In this document: piece after piece, positions 55,738 through 64,000 of the stretch | How the letters are laid out: each line of letters opens with the position of its first letter | How positions within the stretch are numbered: the first letter of the stretch is position 1 | DNA from: Bacillus timonensis | GTDB lineage: Bacteria > Bacillota > Bacilli > Bacillales > Bacillaceae_L | Assembly: GCA_020171895.1 (NCBI GenBank) | Contig: JAIVAN010000007.1 | Span: 124,001 to 188,000 of the forward strand | Reading direction: 5' to 3' | Length of the DNA stretch: 64,000 nucleotides | The notes under the pieces: model-generated | Told to the model about the DNA's origin: nothing | Seen by the model: the letters and a program-made list of their open reading frames with translations, nothing else | Database searches by the model: none | Position numbers and translations under genes: made by a program

Positions 55738-56181
55738 TTATTGTTTACTTTCAACTATTAACGTAACTGGTCCAATATTTGTAAATTGAACATCCATCAT
55801 TTCACCAAACAGACCTGTTTCAACTTTAATCCCTATCCTTCTTAGCTGTTCATTAAAGTATTCGTATAATGGCTGTGCTACTTCAGGCTTTGCAGCATCC
55901 ATAAAATTAGGACGTCGCCCTTTTCTACAGTCACCATATAAAGTAAATTGAGAAACTGACAAAATTTCTCCCCCAATATCTTTCAAAGACAAGTTCATTT
56001 TCCCATTTTCATCTTCAAAGATTCTAAGGTTACTTATTTTATCGGCCAGAAAGATAGCGTCCTCTTCAGAGTCATCATGTGTAATCCCTACAAGGAGCAT
56101 TAATCCATTGTTTATTTTCCCAACCTCTTCTCCACTAACGGAAACGGTTGCGTTTTTAGCACGTTGCACAACAACTTTCAT
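55738..56181 (-). CDS. dtd: D-aminoacyl-tRNA deacylase
   Basis: The 147-residue enzyme removes D-amino acids (and Gly from tRNA-Ala) from mischarged tRNA. It has the two Gly-Pro-type signatures: [17 protein letters not shown] (SQFTL active-site motif) and [11 protein letters not shown] (cis-Pro motif). It follows relA by 17 bases, the standard order. Confidence 0.97.
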   Translation of the reverse strand: MKVVVQRAKNATVSVSGEEVGKINNGLMLLVGITHDDSEEDAIFLADKISNLRIFEDENGKMNLSLKDIGGEILSVSQFTLYGDCRKGRRPNFMDAAKPEVAQPLYEYFNEQLRRIGIKVETGLFGEMMDVQFTNIGPVTLIVESKQ

Positions 56182-56198
56182 GGCAAGGATGTTCCTTT

Positions 56199-58394
56199 CT
56201 AGTTCATTATTCTGCGCACAGCATATATATCTGGTATTTGTTTAATACGCTCTACAACTTTTTGTAAATGACTAATGTTCTGAATGGAGATTGCCATCGT
56301 TATTGTAGCCATTTTATTTCGATCAGATTTACCAGAGACAGCGGTAATATTTGTCTTTGTTTCATTTACAGCCTGAAGCACTTCATTTAATAGTCCTCTT
56401 CGATCAAAGCCGGAAATTTCTATTTCAACGTTATACTCTCTTCTGTCATGTATTTTACTTTCCCACTCAACTGAAATAAGTCGGTCTTTCGCCTCACCTA
56501 TGTGAACATTCGGACAGTCTTCTCTATGAACTGAGACTCCTCTTCCTTTCGTAATAAACCCTACAATGTCGTCACCAGGTACAGGATTGCAACATTTTGA
56601 TAAGCGAATTAGTAAATTGTCAATCCCTTGAACTTGAACACCAGAATCACGTTTTTTAGCAACTGAGAATTGTTTAATATCAGAAACGGATTCGTTGACT
56701 GTTTTATCAAGCTCTTGGTCGCGTTTTTTACGCCACTTATCAGTTAACCTGGTAGCAATCTGAGCTGCTGTTATACCGTTATATCCTACTGCAGCAAACA
56801 TATCTTCTTCATTTGAAAAATTAAATTTTTCAGCAACACGCTTTAAATTATCGTTGGTAAGAACTTCTTTTAAATCGAACTCCAAACTTCTTATTTCTTT
56901 TTCTACAAGTTCTTTTCCTTTATCGATATTTTCTTCTCTTCTTTGCTTTTTGAAGAATTGTCTAATTTTATTTTTTGCTTGCGATGTTTGAGCTAGCTTT
57001 AACCAATCCTGACTTGGACCATAGGAGTGCTTTGATGTAAGAATTTCAATGATATCACCCGTTTTTAATTTATAATCAAGGGTTACCATCTTACCATTAA
57101 CTTTTGCACCGATCGTTTTGTTACCTATTTCAGAGTGAATTCGGTAAGCAAAATCAATTGGAACTGATCCTGAAGGTAATTCAATGACATCTCCTTTTGG
57201 AGTGAAAATATAGACCATATCAGAGAATAAATCAATTTTTAATGACTCCATAAACTCTTCTGCATTTGTAGCATCATTTTGCCATTCTAATATTTCTCTA
57301 AACCATGTCATTTTCCCCTCTAGTGAGGCAGTTTGACTAACGGTTGTCCCTTCTTTGTAGGCCCAGTGAGCAGCTACACCAAATTCAGCAATTTGGTGCA
57401 TTTCAGTTGTTCTAATCTGCACCTCAAGGGGGTCACCTTTCGGCCCAATTACTGTAGTATGCAATGATTGGTACATATTTGGTTTTGGCATTGCAATATA
57501 ATCTTTAAAACGTCCAGGCATTGGCTTCCAACACGTATGAATAATTCCAAGAACAGCATAACAATCCTTAATATTATTTACGATTATTCTTACTGCTAAA
57601 AGATCGTAAATTTCATTAAATTGTTTATTCTGAAGAACCATCTTCCGATAAATACTGTAAATATGCTTTGGTCTACCTGAAATTTCTGCTTTTATTGAAA
57701 CTTCTAGTACTCTTTCTTTAACTTCTTTTATGACATCTTCCAAATATTGTTCACGTTCTGCTCTTTTTTTCTTCATCAAGTTAACAATACGATAGTATTG
57801 CTGTGGATTTAAGTATCTAAGCGCAGTATCTTCAAGCTCCCACTTAATTTTAGAAATACCAAGTCGATGAGCCAAAGGAGCAAAAATCTCTAAGGTTTCG
57901 TTGGAAATTCTTCGTTGTTTTTCTTGCGGAAGGTGCTTTAACGTCCTCATATTATGAAGTCTGTCAGCTAGCTTTATAAGAATTACTCGTATATCCTGTG
58001 CCATGGCTACAAACATTTTTCGATGATTTTCAGCTTGCTGCTCTTCATGAGATTTATATTTAATTTTTCCTAACTTCGTAACTCCATCAACAAGCATAGC
58101 TACTTCATCGTTAAATGCCGTTCTAATGCAATTAAAAGATACTTCTGTATCTTCCACAACATCGTGTAAAAAACCAGCAGCAATAGTTGCTGGATCCATT
58201 TCTAAATCCACTAAAATACCAGCAACTTGGATTGGATGTATTATATAAGGCTCACCAGATTTTCGAAACTGTTCCCGGTGAGCGTTTTCTGCGTAATTGT
58301 ATGCTTCTTCAATAAATTTAATATCATTACCAGATAGGTAACGCTTCGCATTATCTATGACTTGCTCAGCAGTTAACACCTGTTCATTTGCCAT
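56199..58394 (-). CDS. relA: Bifunctional (p)ppGpp synthetase/hydrolase, Rel
   Basis: The 731-residue long RSH protein has an N-terminal HD hydrolase domain with HDVVEDT at residues 77-83 and [15 protein letters not shown], a synthetase domain with [12 protein letters not shown] and [13 protein letters not shown], a TGS domain ([24 protein letters not shown]), a zinc-finger region with [13 protein letters not shown], and a C-terminal ACT domain. The intact HD motif indicates that it both makes and degrades (p)ppGpp, the stringent-response signal. Confidence 0.97.
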   Translation of the reverse strand: MANEQVLTAEQVIDNAKRYLSGNDIKFIEEAYNYAENAHREQFRKSGEPYIIHPIQVAGILVDLEMDPATIAAGFLHDVVEDTEVSFNCIRTAFNDEVAMLVDGVTKLGKIKYKSHEEQQAENHRKMFVAMAQDIRVILIKLADRLHNMRTLKHLPQEKQRRISNETLEIFAPLAHRLGISKIKWELEDTALRYLNPQQYYRIVNLMKKKRAEREQYLEDVIKEVKERVLEVSIKAEISGRPKHIYSIYRKMVLQNKQFNEIYDLLAVRIIVNNIKDCYAVLGIIHTCWKPMPGRFKDYIAMPKPNMYQSLHTTVIGPKGDPLEVQIRTTEMHQIAEFGVAAHWAYKEGTTVSQTASLEGKMTWFREILEWQNDATNAEEFMESLKIDLFSDMVYIFTPKGDVIELPSGSVPIDFAYRIHSEIGNKTIGAKVNGKMVTLDYKLKTGDIIEILTSKHSYGPSQDWLKLAQTSQAKNKIRQFFKKQRREENIDKGKELVEKEIRSLEFDLKEVLTNDNLKRVAEKFNFSNEEDMFAAVGYNGITAAQIATRLTDKWRKKRDQELDKTVNESVSDIKQFSVAKKRDSGVQVQGIDNLLIRLSKCCNPVPGDDIVGFITKGRGVSVHREDCPNVHIGEAKDRLISVEWESKIHDRREYNVEIEISGFDRRGLLNEVLQAVNETKTNITAVSGKSDRNKMATITMAISIQNISHLQKVVERIKQIPDIYAVRRIMN

Positions 58395-58605
58395 GGAATC
58401 ACCTTTATCTATAATACTTTTTAAAATAAAATAATTATTGTTACTATTATCATGAAAAAATGAAGAGATGTAAAGAGGAATACGTCGAAAATTAATTCCT
58501 TTTCCTAGAAATACATATTCCTAACAGTTATTCCCCAATCTATTGCCATTTAAAAGAGTATAGGTAGTGGAAATAGTTATAAAATAAGAAAACTAAGAAA
58601 TATGA

Positions 58606-58637
58606 AAAGAGGACACCCATTTAATGAGTGTCCTCTT
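58606..58637 (-). terminator. Terminator of recJ-apt
   Basis: AAGAGGACACxC and GAGTGTCCTCTT form a stem with an ATTTAAT loop, followed by TTTC on the minus strand. The gap 58395-58605 shows no other feature. Confidence 0.8.
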
Positions 58638-58650
58638 CATGTTTTTAAGG

Positions 58651-59163
58651 CTAATATTTCATTAATGTCATTACGTCATAGCCATCTAATTTAGAACGAC
58701 CGTCTAAGTAGCTCAATTCGATAATGAACGCTATTCCTGCAACAATTCCACCTAGCTCTTCAACTAATTTAATCGTAGCTTCAATTGTTCCACCAGTAGC
58801 TAATAAATCGTCTGTAATTAATACACGCTGTCCTGGACGAATCGCATCTTTATGGATTGTCAGTACATCTTTTCCGTATTCTAAACCATACTCTACACGA
58901 ATTACATCGCGAGGTAGCTTACCTTCTTTACGAACTGGCGCAAAACCAACTCCATGTGAGTAAGCTACTGGACATCCAATAATAAAGCCACGTGCTTCAG
59001 GTCCTACAACAAGGTCAATGTCTTTCTCTTTTGCGTAGTTAACAATTTGATCTGTTGCATATTTATAAGCTTCTCCATCATTCATTAATGGAGTGATATC
59101 CTTAAATTTAATTCCTTGCTTCGGATAATCTGGCACAATTGTCACAAACTTTTTTAAATCCAT
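58651..59163 (-). CDS. apt: Adenine phosphoribosyltransferase
   Basis: Apt converts adenine and PRPP to AMP in purine salvage. The 170-residue product has the PRPP-binding motif [13 protein letters not shown] and [15 protein letters not shown]. Its ATG overlaps the recJ stop by one base, so it is probably translated by coupling. The recJ-apt-relA order is conserved in Bacillus. Confidence 0.97.
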   Translation of the reverse strand: MDLKKFVTIVPDYPKQGIKFKDITPLMNDGEAYKYATDQIVNYAKEKDIDLVVGPEARGFIIGCPVAYSHGVGFAPVRKEGKLPRDVIRVEYGLEYGKDVLTIHKDAIRPGQRVLITDDLLATGGTIEATIKLVEELGGIVAGIAFIIELSYLDGRSKLDGYDVMTLMKY

Positions 59164-61526
59164 TACTTAATTGCCTCCTCATACTTTAACGAACCATTAG
59201 TAGGTATGTCACTAAACCACTGTTTCAATTGCTGGTAAGATGAATATAAAAATTCATTTTCTAATTCAAACTGTTGTTGTTTTTTTTGGTATGTTTTCGA
59301 TTCTGATAAATCCTTTTTAGTAGTTAAATTAGATAGTGAAATAAATCCCTTGTCTATTTTAACAAATTCCAATTCAAAAAACACCTGTGAAATAAAATCA
59401 ATCGTTTCTTTTGTCCATCCTTTATGTTTAGCAAGATCTTCACCATATCTATTAAGATCAAATGCACCTTTCTTTGAAAGGTATGCATAAAACCATTTAA
59501 AGTGCTCCCTAGTAGGTAGGGTATTAAAGAAATGATCCTGTTCATTGTGAAAAACTGCATAAATACGACTTGGAAAGCCCTTTTCAAACAAATTACTTAA
59601 TAACGCTTTCTCATGTGGTAAATCTAGAATAAAGACATAATCGGTCTCTGTATAAATATCTTCTATATCTATTTCATTAGTAATGACACTCAAACAATGC
59701 TGATATTCATCTAATTGAAGTTTTGAAAAAGTATCTTTGCTGAATGAAACCATTTTTATCTTCTTCTGGTCCAATGTTTGTAATGTCTTTTTTATATTTT
59801 TCACACCACGCAAATCGAATAATTGCCAATCTTTCACTGAAATATCATGAAGCATTAGTTGAGGTTTTCTGAAATTGTTCCACTCATTAATGGAAAGCTC
59901 TCCAACTACAGATACTCTAGCTAGTGGTGATACATGGTCATGTACATCACCAAAGCCAAATCCAACACTGTCGAGATTTACCCCATTACTTTCCATCGTA
60001 AGTTTTAGATGATTTTGGTCTGAACCAATTCTCCTCATACTGCTTAAAGTAACCTCTTCTATAAGTATCCTTGGCTTTGGATTATTCATTCCAAATGGCG
60101 CTAGTTCATTAAGTTGTTGAATAGATTCAATTGATATTTCCTCAATTGTAGTGACAGTATCAACTTTTATAACTGGTATAAAATCATCATCTGATAGTTG
60201 TTCATTAGCTAGCGTATTCAATCTTTCGCGTAAACTATTGATGTTATTCACTTCAAGTGTCATCCCCGCAGCCATAGGGTGACCACCAAAATGTGGTAAG
60301 ATGTCTCTACATGTAGATAAGTTAGCAAAAAGGTCAAACCCTACGATGCTTCTTGCCGAACCTTTTGCAACACCTTTCTCGGGATCAATACTAAGTACAA
60401 TCGTTGGTCGGTAAAACCTATCGACGAGCCTTGAAGCCACAATCCCTATTACACCAGCATTCCATCCTTCCTTTGCAATCACTAAAACTGAATTCTCGCT
60501 AGGTGGGAAGTTTTCTTCAACTTCTTTTATTGCTTCTTCAGTCATTTCATTAACTAGTTGCTGTCGTTCTTTATTGAGTTGATCAATTTCAGATGCAAGC
60601 ATACTTGCTTCTTCACTATCATTTGTTAATAATAAATGAACCGCTGGGTCAGCTGATTCAAGTCTACCTACTGCGTTAATTCTAGGCGCTAGTGCAAAAC
60701 CTATCGTTTCTTCTGTAATAGATGATGGTTCTACACCACAAACTTTTAATAGAGCTTTTAGTCCTAGGCGTTTCGTATATGGTAATCTTTTTATTCCTTT
60801 ACTTGCTATAAGTCTATTTTCCCCGTGTAAAGGAACTAAGTCAGCGATTGTCCCAATTGCCGCGATTTCCAGAAGAGAATCGGGTACCTCACCTAATAAT
60901 GCATGTGCTACTTTCAAAGCAACTCCAACACCTGCTAGGTCTTCAAACGGATAGGAGCAAGTTTCCTTTTTAGGATGAATAATGGCGTAAGCATCAGGCA
61001 GTTCAGGTCCAGGCTCATGATGATCTGTAATAATTAAATCTAGGCCTAGTTCCTTTGCTACAGTAGCTTCATGTAATGCAGATATACCCGTATCAACGGT
61101 GATGATTACTTTAAAATCTTGCTCTTTTGCCCATTTGAACGCACTTTCATTTGGTCCATACCCTTCAGTAAATCTATTAGGAATATAAAAATCAGCTATG
61201 GCACCTATTTCTCTTAATGCTGTTAGCATGACTGTCGTACTTGTCACACCATCAGCATCGTAATCTCCGAACACCAATATCTTTTCATTTTGACTAATGG
61301 CTTGATGAATTCTTTCGACTGTCAATTTCATATCCTCTAATAAAAATGGATCATGAAACTCTTGGTTATCTTTATCTAAAAATAATCTCGCTGATTCTAC
61401 TGTATCAAATCCACGATTTACAAGTAACGACGCAATTAGGGGAGCAATGTTTAGCTCTTTTGCTAAAACGTTCACTTTTTCTTGATTATTTTCACTAACA
61501 ATCCAACGTGATTTTGCTTCTAACAT
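59163..61526 (-). CDS. recJ: Single-stranded-DNA-specific exonuclease RecJ
   Basis: The product of 787 residues has the DHH-family motifs [14 protein letters not shown] and [10 protein letters not shown], the DHHA1 domain with [10 protein letters not shown], an OB-fold, and the extra C-terminal domain seen in Firmicute RecJ. It degrades single-stranded DNA 5'-3' in recombination and repair. ATG at 61524-61526 follows GAGGGGTGA and gives the Bacillus length; the longer open frame to 61577 is rejected. Confidence 0.96.
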   Translation of the reverse strand: MLEAKSRWIVSENNQEKVNVLAKELNIAPLIASLLVNRGFDTVESARLFLDKDNQEFHDPFLLEDMKLTVERIHQAISQNEKILVFGDYDADGVTSTTVMLTALREIGAIADFYIPNRFTEGYGPNESAFKWAKEQDFKVIITVDTGISALHEATVAKELGLDLIITDHHEPGPELPDAYAIIHPKKETCSYPFEDLAGVGVALKVAHALLGEVPDSLLEIAAIGTIADLVPLHGENRLIASKGIKRLPYTKRLGLKALLKVCGVEPSSITEETIGFALAPRINAVGRLESADPAVHLLLTNDSEEASMLASEIDQLNKERQQLVNEMTEEAIKEVEENFPPSENSVLVIAKEGWNAGVIGIVASRLVDRFYRPTIVLSIDPEKGVAKGSARSIVGFDLFANLSTCRDILPHFGGHPMAAGMTLEVNNINSLRERLNTLANEQLSDDDFIPVIKVDTVTTIEEISIESIQQLNELAPFGMNNPKPRILIEEVTLSSMRRIGSDQNHLKLTMESNGVNLDSVGFGFGDVHDHVSPLARVSVVGELSINEWNNFRKPQLMLHDISVKDWQLFDLRGVKNIKKTLQTLDQKKIKMVSFSKDTFSKLQLDEYQHCLSVITNEIDIEDIYTETDYVFILDLPHEKALLSNLFEKGFPSRIYAVFHNEQDHFFNTLPTREHFKWFYAYLSKKGAFDLNRYGEDLAKHKGWTKETIDFISQVFFELEFVKIDKGFISLSNLTTKKDLSESKTYQKKQQQFELENEFLYSSYQQLKQWFSDIPTNGSLKYEEAIK

Positions 61527-61601
61527 AGTTTCACCCCTCAACCATCCCATTATACAAGAGTGGTTAAGGGGTTTCAATGTTAATGTATACCGATTATTTG
61601 G

Positions 61602-61952
61602 TTATAAAGACTTCTTTTCTTCAGATTCTTCAATAGTAGGTACTTCTTCTATCTTTTCGTCTATTTTCATACTATCTTGTTCATTCTCCGATTTTTCTAG
61701 TGTTTCTCTTAGCCTTAAATTTTCTTTTTCTAATGATTTTATTGCTCTCCCTAAAACAAATAACCGAAACAAACCAACTGAACCAACAATTAGTCCTCCC
61801 ATTAAAACAGATGCAATGATTATGAGAATTAGTGGCCATTGTGCTGTTCCGAAGAGATAATCTACCTCAACTGCCTCTACATTAATTACTGCAAAAATAG
61901 CAACTATAAGAGCAAATACAAAAGCAAGAATTAAATTCCATTGTCCTTTCAT
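61602..61952 (-). CDS. yrvD: LapA-domain membrane protein (YrvD-like)
   Basis: The 116-residue protein has two membrane segments (about residues 5-24 and 41-66), the LapA-type pattern with NVEAVEVDYLFGTAQWPL between them, and a C-terminal cytoplasmic coiled coil rich in Glu. In gamma-proteobacteria LapA partners LapB in lipopolysaccharide control, but this bacterium has no LPS, so the function is unknown. Confidence 0.87.
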   Translation of the reverse strand: MKGQWNLILAFVFALIVAIFAVINVEAVEVDYLFGTAQWPLILIIIASVLMGGLIVGSVGLFRLFVLGRAIKSLEKENLRLRETLEKSENEQDSMKIDEKIEEVPTIEESEEKKSL

Positions 61953-61976
61953 TCTTAAAACCTCCTTTCTTATATT

Positions 61977-62885
61977 CTATTCATCATCAGGTGAAAATGG
62001 GTTAATATGTACAAAAACATCCTGCACGTTAGGATTCTCAAGTAGTTTGCTTTTCACCTTTTTTCCAACTTTATGTCCTTCTTCTACAGTCATTGTTGGT
62101 TCAACGGAGATTTTTATATCAACAATGACATAATGTCCATGCTCTCTTGCATGTAGTTCATCAATCTTTTTAACTTCTGGGACAGTTAATACTGCTTCAC
62201 GTAAATCAGTGGTATCTTCTTCATGAAGGACATGGTCTAAAGTTGTATGAATTGATTCCGAACCAAGTTTCCAAGCCATTTTAACGACAAGAATAGACAC
62301 AAACAGTCCTGCTACTGGATCAGCATAAACCAACCAAGAAACCCCTATTTTATCACCCACTATTGCACAACCAATACCAACGAGGGCAGCTATAGACGAA
62401 AAAACATCTGAACGATGCTCATAGGCATTAATGATAATCGCGTCACTGTTTATTCTTTTTCCCAGATTATACTTATATCTAAACATTGCCTCTTTTACAA
62501 TTATAGAAAAAACGACAGCATAGATCGCTAAGACTTTAGGTGCTTGAATTGGCTCGAAAAATGACTCGATTGAGGATTTTCCGATTTCAATCCCTACTAA
62601 AAATAATAATACAGCAACGATGATGGCTGCAATCGATTCGGCTTTTCCATGTCCATATGGATGGTCTTTGTCTGGTGGCTGTTTTGCTGCTCTTACACCA
62701 ATATAGACAGCTAATGACCCTGCTACATCTGAAGCAGAGTGCACTGCATCAGCTACAAGCGCCTTACTTCCTGCCATGACTCCAATAACCCATTTTATGA
62801 TCGCCAAAATTATATTACCAAAAACACCGATTAATGCTGCAAATTCAGCCTGTTTAAAGCGGTCTTTGTTTTCCAAGTCAATCAT
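61977..62885 (-). CDS. Cation diffusion facilitator family transporter
   Basis: The product of about 302 residues has six membrane segments and the CDF metal-site residues: VADAVHSASDVAGS in TM2 (two Asp) and AYEHRSDVFSS in TM5 (His and Asp), plus HPYGHGKAE between TM2 and TM3 and a C-terminal cytoplasmic domain with HAREHGHYVIVDIKI. It exports divalent metal; similarity of pattern to manganese exporters of the MneS/YeaB type is noted but the metal cannot be decided. ATG at 62883-62885 lies just behind AAGGAAGG; an upstream GTG at 62906 is an alternative. Confidence 0.9.
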   Translation of the reverse strand: MIDLENKDRFKQAEFAALIGVFGNIILAIIKWVIGVMAGSKALVADAVHSASDVAGSLAVYIGVRAAKQPPDKDHPYGHGKAESIAAIIVAVLLFLVGIEIGKSSIESFFEPIQAPKVLAIYAVVFSIIVKEAMFRYKYNLGKRINSDAIIINAYEHRSDVFSSIAALVGIGCAIVGDKIGVSWLVYADPVAGLFVSILVVKMAWKLGSESIHTTLDHVLHEEDTTDLREAVLTVPEVKKIDELHAREHGHYVIVDIKISVEPTMTVEEGHKVGKKVKSKLLENPNVQDVFVHINPFSPDDE

Positions 62886-62982
62886 CCTTCCTTGAATCAC
62901 AGTCACCTATATTGTAACCAAAACACGTTTGTAAAACTATTTTCTTTTTTCATTAGCTGACGTATATTCCTCTTGTAAAAAA

Positions 62983-63006
62983 GAAAACCGAGGCAATTAC
63001 CTCGGC
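62983..63006 (-). terminator. Terminator of secDF
   Basis: GCCGAGG and CCTCGGT pair around TAATTG, followed on the minus strand by TTTTCTTTTTT. Confidence 0.88.
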
Positions 63007-63020
63007 AAGAATTCACTACT

Positions 63021-64000
63021 TTAAACTTCTGGTTCAGGGTCAACGTCTGTTTTTACGGGACGTTTTTTGTTTAACTGCTTACTCTTCCAAACTAACCAAA
63101 GCTGTGAAGCAATGAAAAGGGAAGAATATGTTCCTGAGATTAAACCAACTAGTAATGCAATTGAAAAGTTTGTGATTGATTCACTACCAAAAATCATTAG
63201 CGCTACTACAGCAAACACAACTGTTAACACAGTATTGATTGAACGCCCGAACGTTTGACGTAAAGCTTTGTTAACAATATCTGCAAGATCATCAAATGTT
63301 TTAACACGCTTTTTCTTCTTATACAATTCCCTGATACGGTCAAAAGTAACAATTGTATCATTTATTGAGTAACCCACAATCGTTAATACAGCAGCAATGA
63401 ACGTAATATCAACCTCTAGCCTAGTTAAGCTAAAGAAAGCTAAGATGAAGAAGGCATCATGAAGTAACGCAACAATTGCAGCTACTGCCATTGTCATTTC
63501 AAAACGAATCGTCACATAAATGATTATTCCGATTGATGCGATTAACACAGAGATTAGTGCATTTCGTGCTAGCTCTTTCCCAACTGTCGGTGATACTGTA
63601 CTAACACTCGGTTCAGCACCGTATTTCTCATTAAAGTGAGACTTTAAATTGGCGATCTCTTCTTTGCTTAATACACCAATAAATCTTGCTACACCAATTT
63701 CATTATTATTTCCTGACAGAATGACATCTTTTGGTTCGAGGTCTAAGGTTTTCAACTCAGATTTTACTTCTGCAGCAGTAAGTGCATTTTGTGAAAGAAT
63801 TTCGACACGTGTTCCACTTGCAAAATCAATTCCTAAATTCAGCTGAGCAATAAGTAATAAGCCTATACCTACAACTGCCATAACGACAGAGGCGATAAAG
63901 AATTTTTTGCGATGTTTTACAAAGTCAATTGAGTCAAAGTTGGTGAAGACTTCTGTGTCATCATCCACTTCAGCAAGGGATTGTATATCTTTTCGCTTTA
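63021..64000 (-). CDS. secDF: SecDF protein-export membrane protein, SecF half (cut by window edge)
   Basis: This is the SecF part of the Sec accessory complex, which uses the proton motive force to complete export. It shows NLGIDFASGTRVEI, the periplasmic-type loop, VTIRFEMTMAVAAIVALLHD (GVRFE-like signature), VGYSINDTIVTFDRIRE and FGRSINTVLTV. The frame stays open from 63968 to the window edge (KRKDIQSLAEVDDDTEV), and no ribosome binding site precedes the GTG at 63968. It is therefore most likely the C-terminal part of a fused SecDF, as in Bacillus subtilis. Confidence 0.93.
   Translation of the reverse strand, partial: KRKDIQSLAEVDDDTEVFTNFDSIDFVKHRKKFFIASVVMAVVGIGLLLIAQLNLGIDFASGTRVEILSQNALTAAEVKSELKTLDLEPKDVILSGNNNEIGVARFIGVLSKEEIANLKSHFNEKYGAEPSVSTVSPTVGKELARNALISVLIASIGIIIYVTIRFEMTMAVAAIVALLHDAFFILAFFSLTRLEVDITFIAAVLTIVGYSINDTIVTFDRIRELYKKKKRVKTFDDLADIVNKALRQTFGRSINTVLTVVFAVVALMIFGSESITNFSIALLVGLISGTYSSLFIASQLWLVWKSKQLNKKRPVKTDVDPEPEV

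Noticed and set aside
63021-63968. Separate SecF gene starting with GTG at 63968
   Set aside because: No ribosome binding site precedes it and the same frame stays open to the window edge, so a fused SecDF is more likely.

Overview
The window is chromosomal DNA from an endospore-forming, low-GC Gram-positive bacterium of the family Bacillaceae (Bacillus in the broad sense). Evidence is the run of sporulation and germination genes (spoIIP, gpr, sigK, sda, a YjcZ-type small protein, an RsfA-type regulator, a class B PBP), the comE locus, T-box leaders, strong AGGAGG-type ribosome binding sites, frequent TTG/GTG starts, and a gene order that follows the yqe-yrr-yrv region of Bacillus subtilis almost gene for gene. 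I cannot name the species. Most genes are on the minus strand.

Layout. 1-8,840: 5' part of spoIIP, gpr, rpsT (+), holA, yqzM (+), comEC-comEB-comEA, with comER divergent (+). 9,300-14,370: a tightly packed minus-strand operon yqeG-yqeH-aroE-yhbY-nadD-yqeK-rsfS-yqeM. 14,370-20,220: the sda control region with DnaA boxes, sda (+), psd, pepF, a YjcZ-like gene, an uninterrupted sigK (+) and a thermonuclease-like lipoprotein (+). 20,480-24,660: yrhC and the methionine-to-cysteine genes mccB-mccA-mtnN-yrrT, then yrzA (+). 25,060-34,340: yrrS-pbpI, greA, udk-trhP2-trhP1-trmR, mltG, yrzB-ruvX-ireB. 34,420-45,470: alaS with its T-box, yrrI, small genes, yrrD, recD2, yrrB, mnmA, iscS, cymR. 45,490-50,000: a YczE-like membrane protein, rarA (+), an RsfA-like regulator (+), tcdA and 6S RNA. 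50,000-64,000: aspS-hisS with a T-box, a small HTH-like gene, a five-SH3 amidase (+), dtd-relA, apt-recJ-lapA-like, a cation diffusion facilitator and the 3' part of secDF.

How the genes work together. Several clusters share a theme: DNA uptake (comEA/EB/EC); tRNA wobble modification (trmR-trhP1-trhP2 for 5-methoxyuridine, iscS-mnmA for 2-thiouridine, tcdA for ct6A); sulfur metabolism (mccA, mccB, mtnN, yrrT, with their expected repressor cymR about 20 kb away); ribosome assembly (yqeH, yhbY, rsfS); stringent response and purine salvage (relA, apt); and replication/recombination (holA, recD2, rarA, recJ, ruvX).

The most unusual content is not protein coding. Four copies of a structured repeat of about 185-265 bp (A-D) form two sub-families with compensatory base changes in a predicted stem; one copy splits the comE operon and three lie between convergent genes. 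A second repeat (E, F) directly flanks sigK plus the nuclease gene. Other signals are a DnaA-box cluster upstream of sda, a hairpin between the sda ribosome binding site and its ATG, and a greA terminator that contains the ribosome binding site of the next gene, pbpI. I found no phage, insertion sequence with transposase, CRISPR array, rRNA or tRNA gene.
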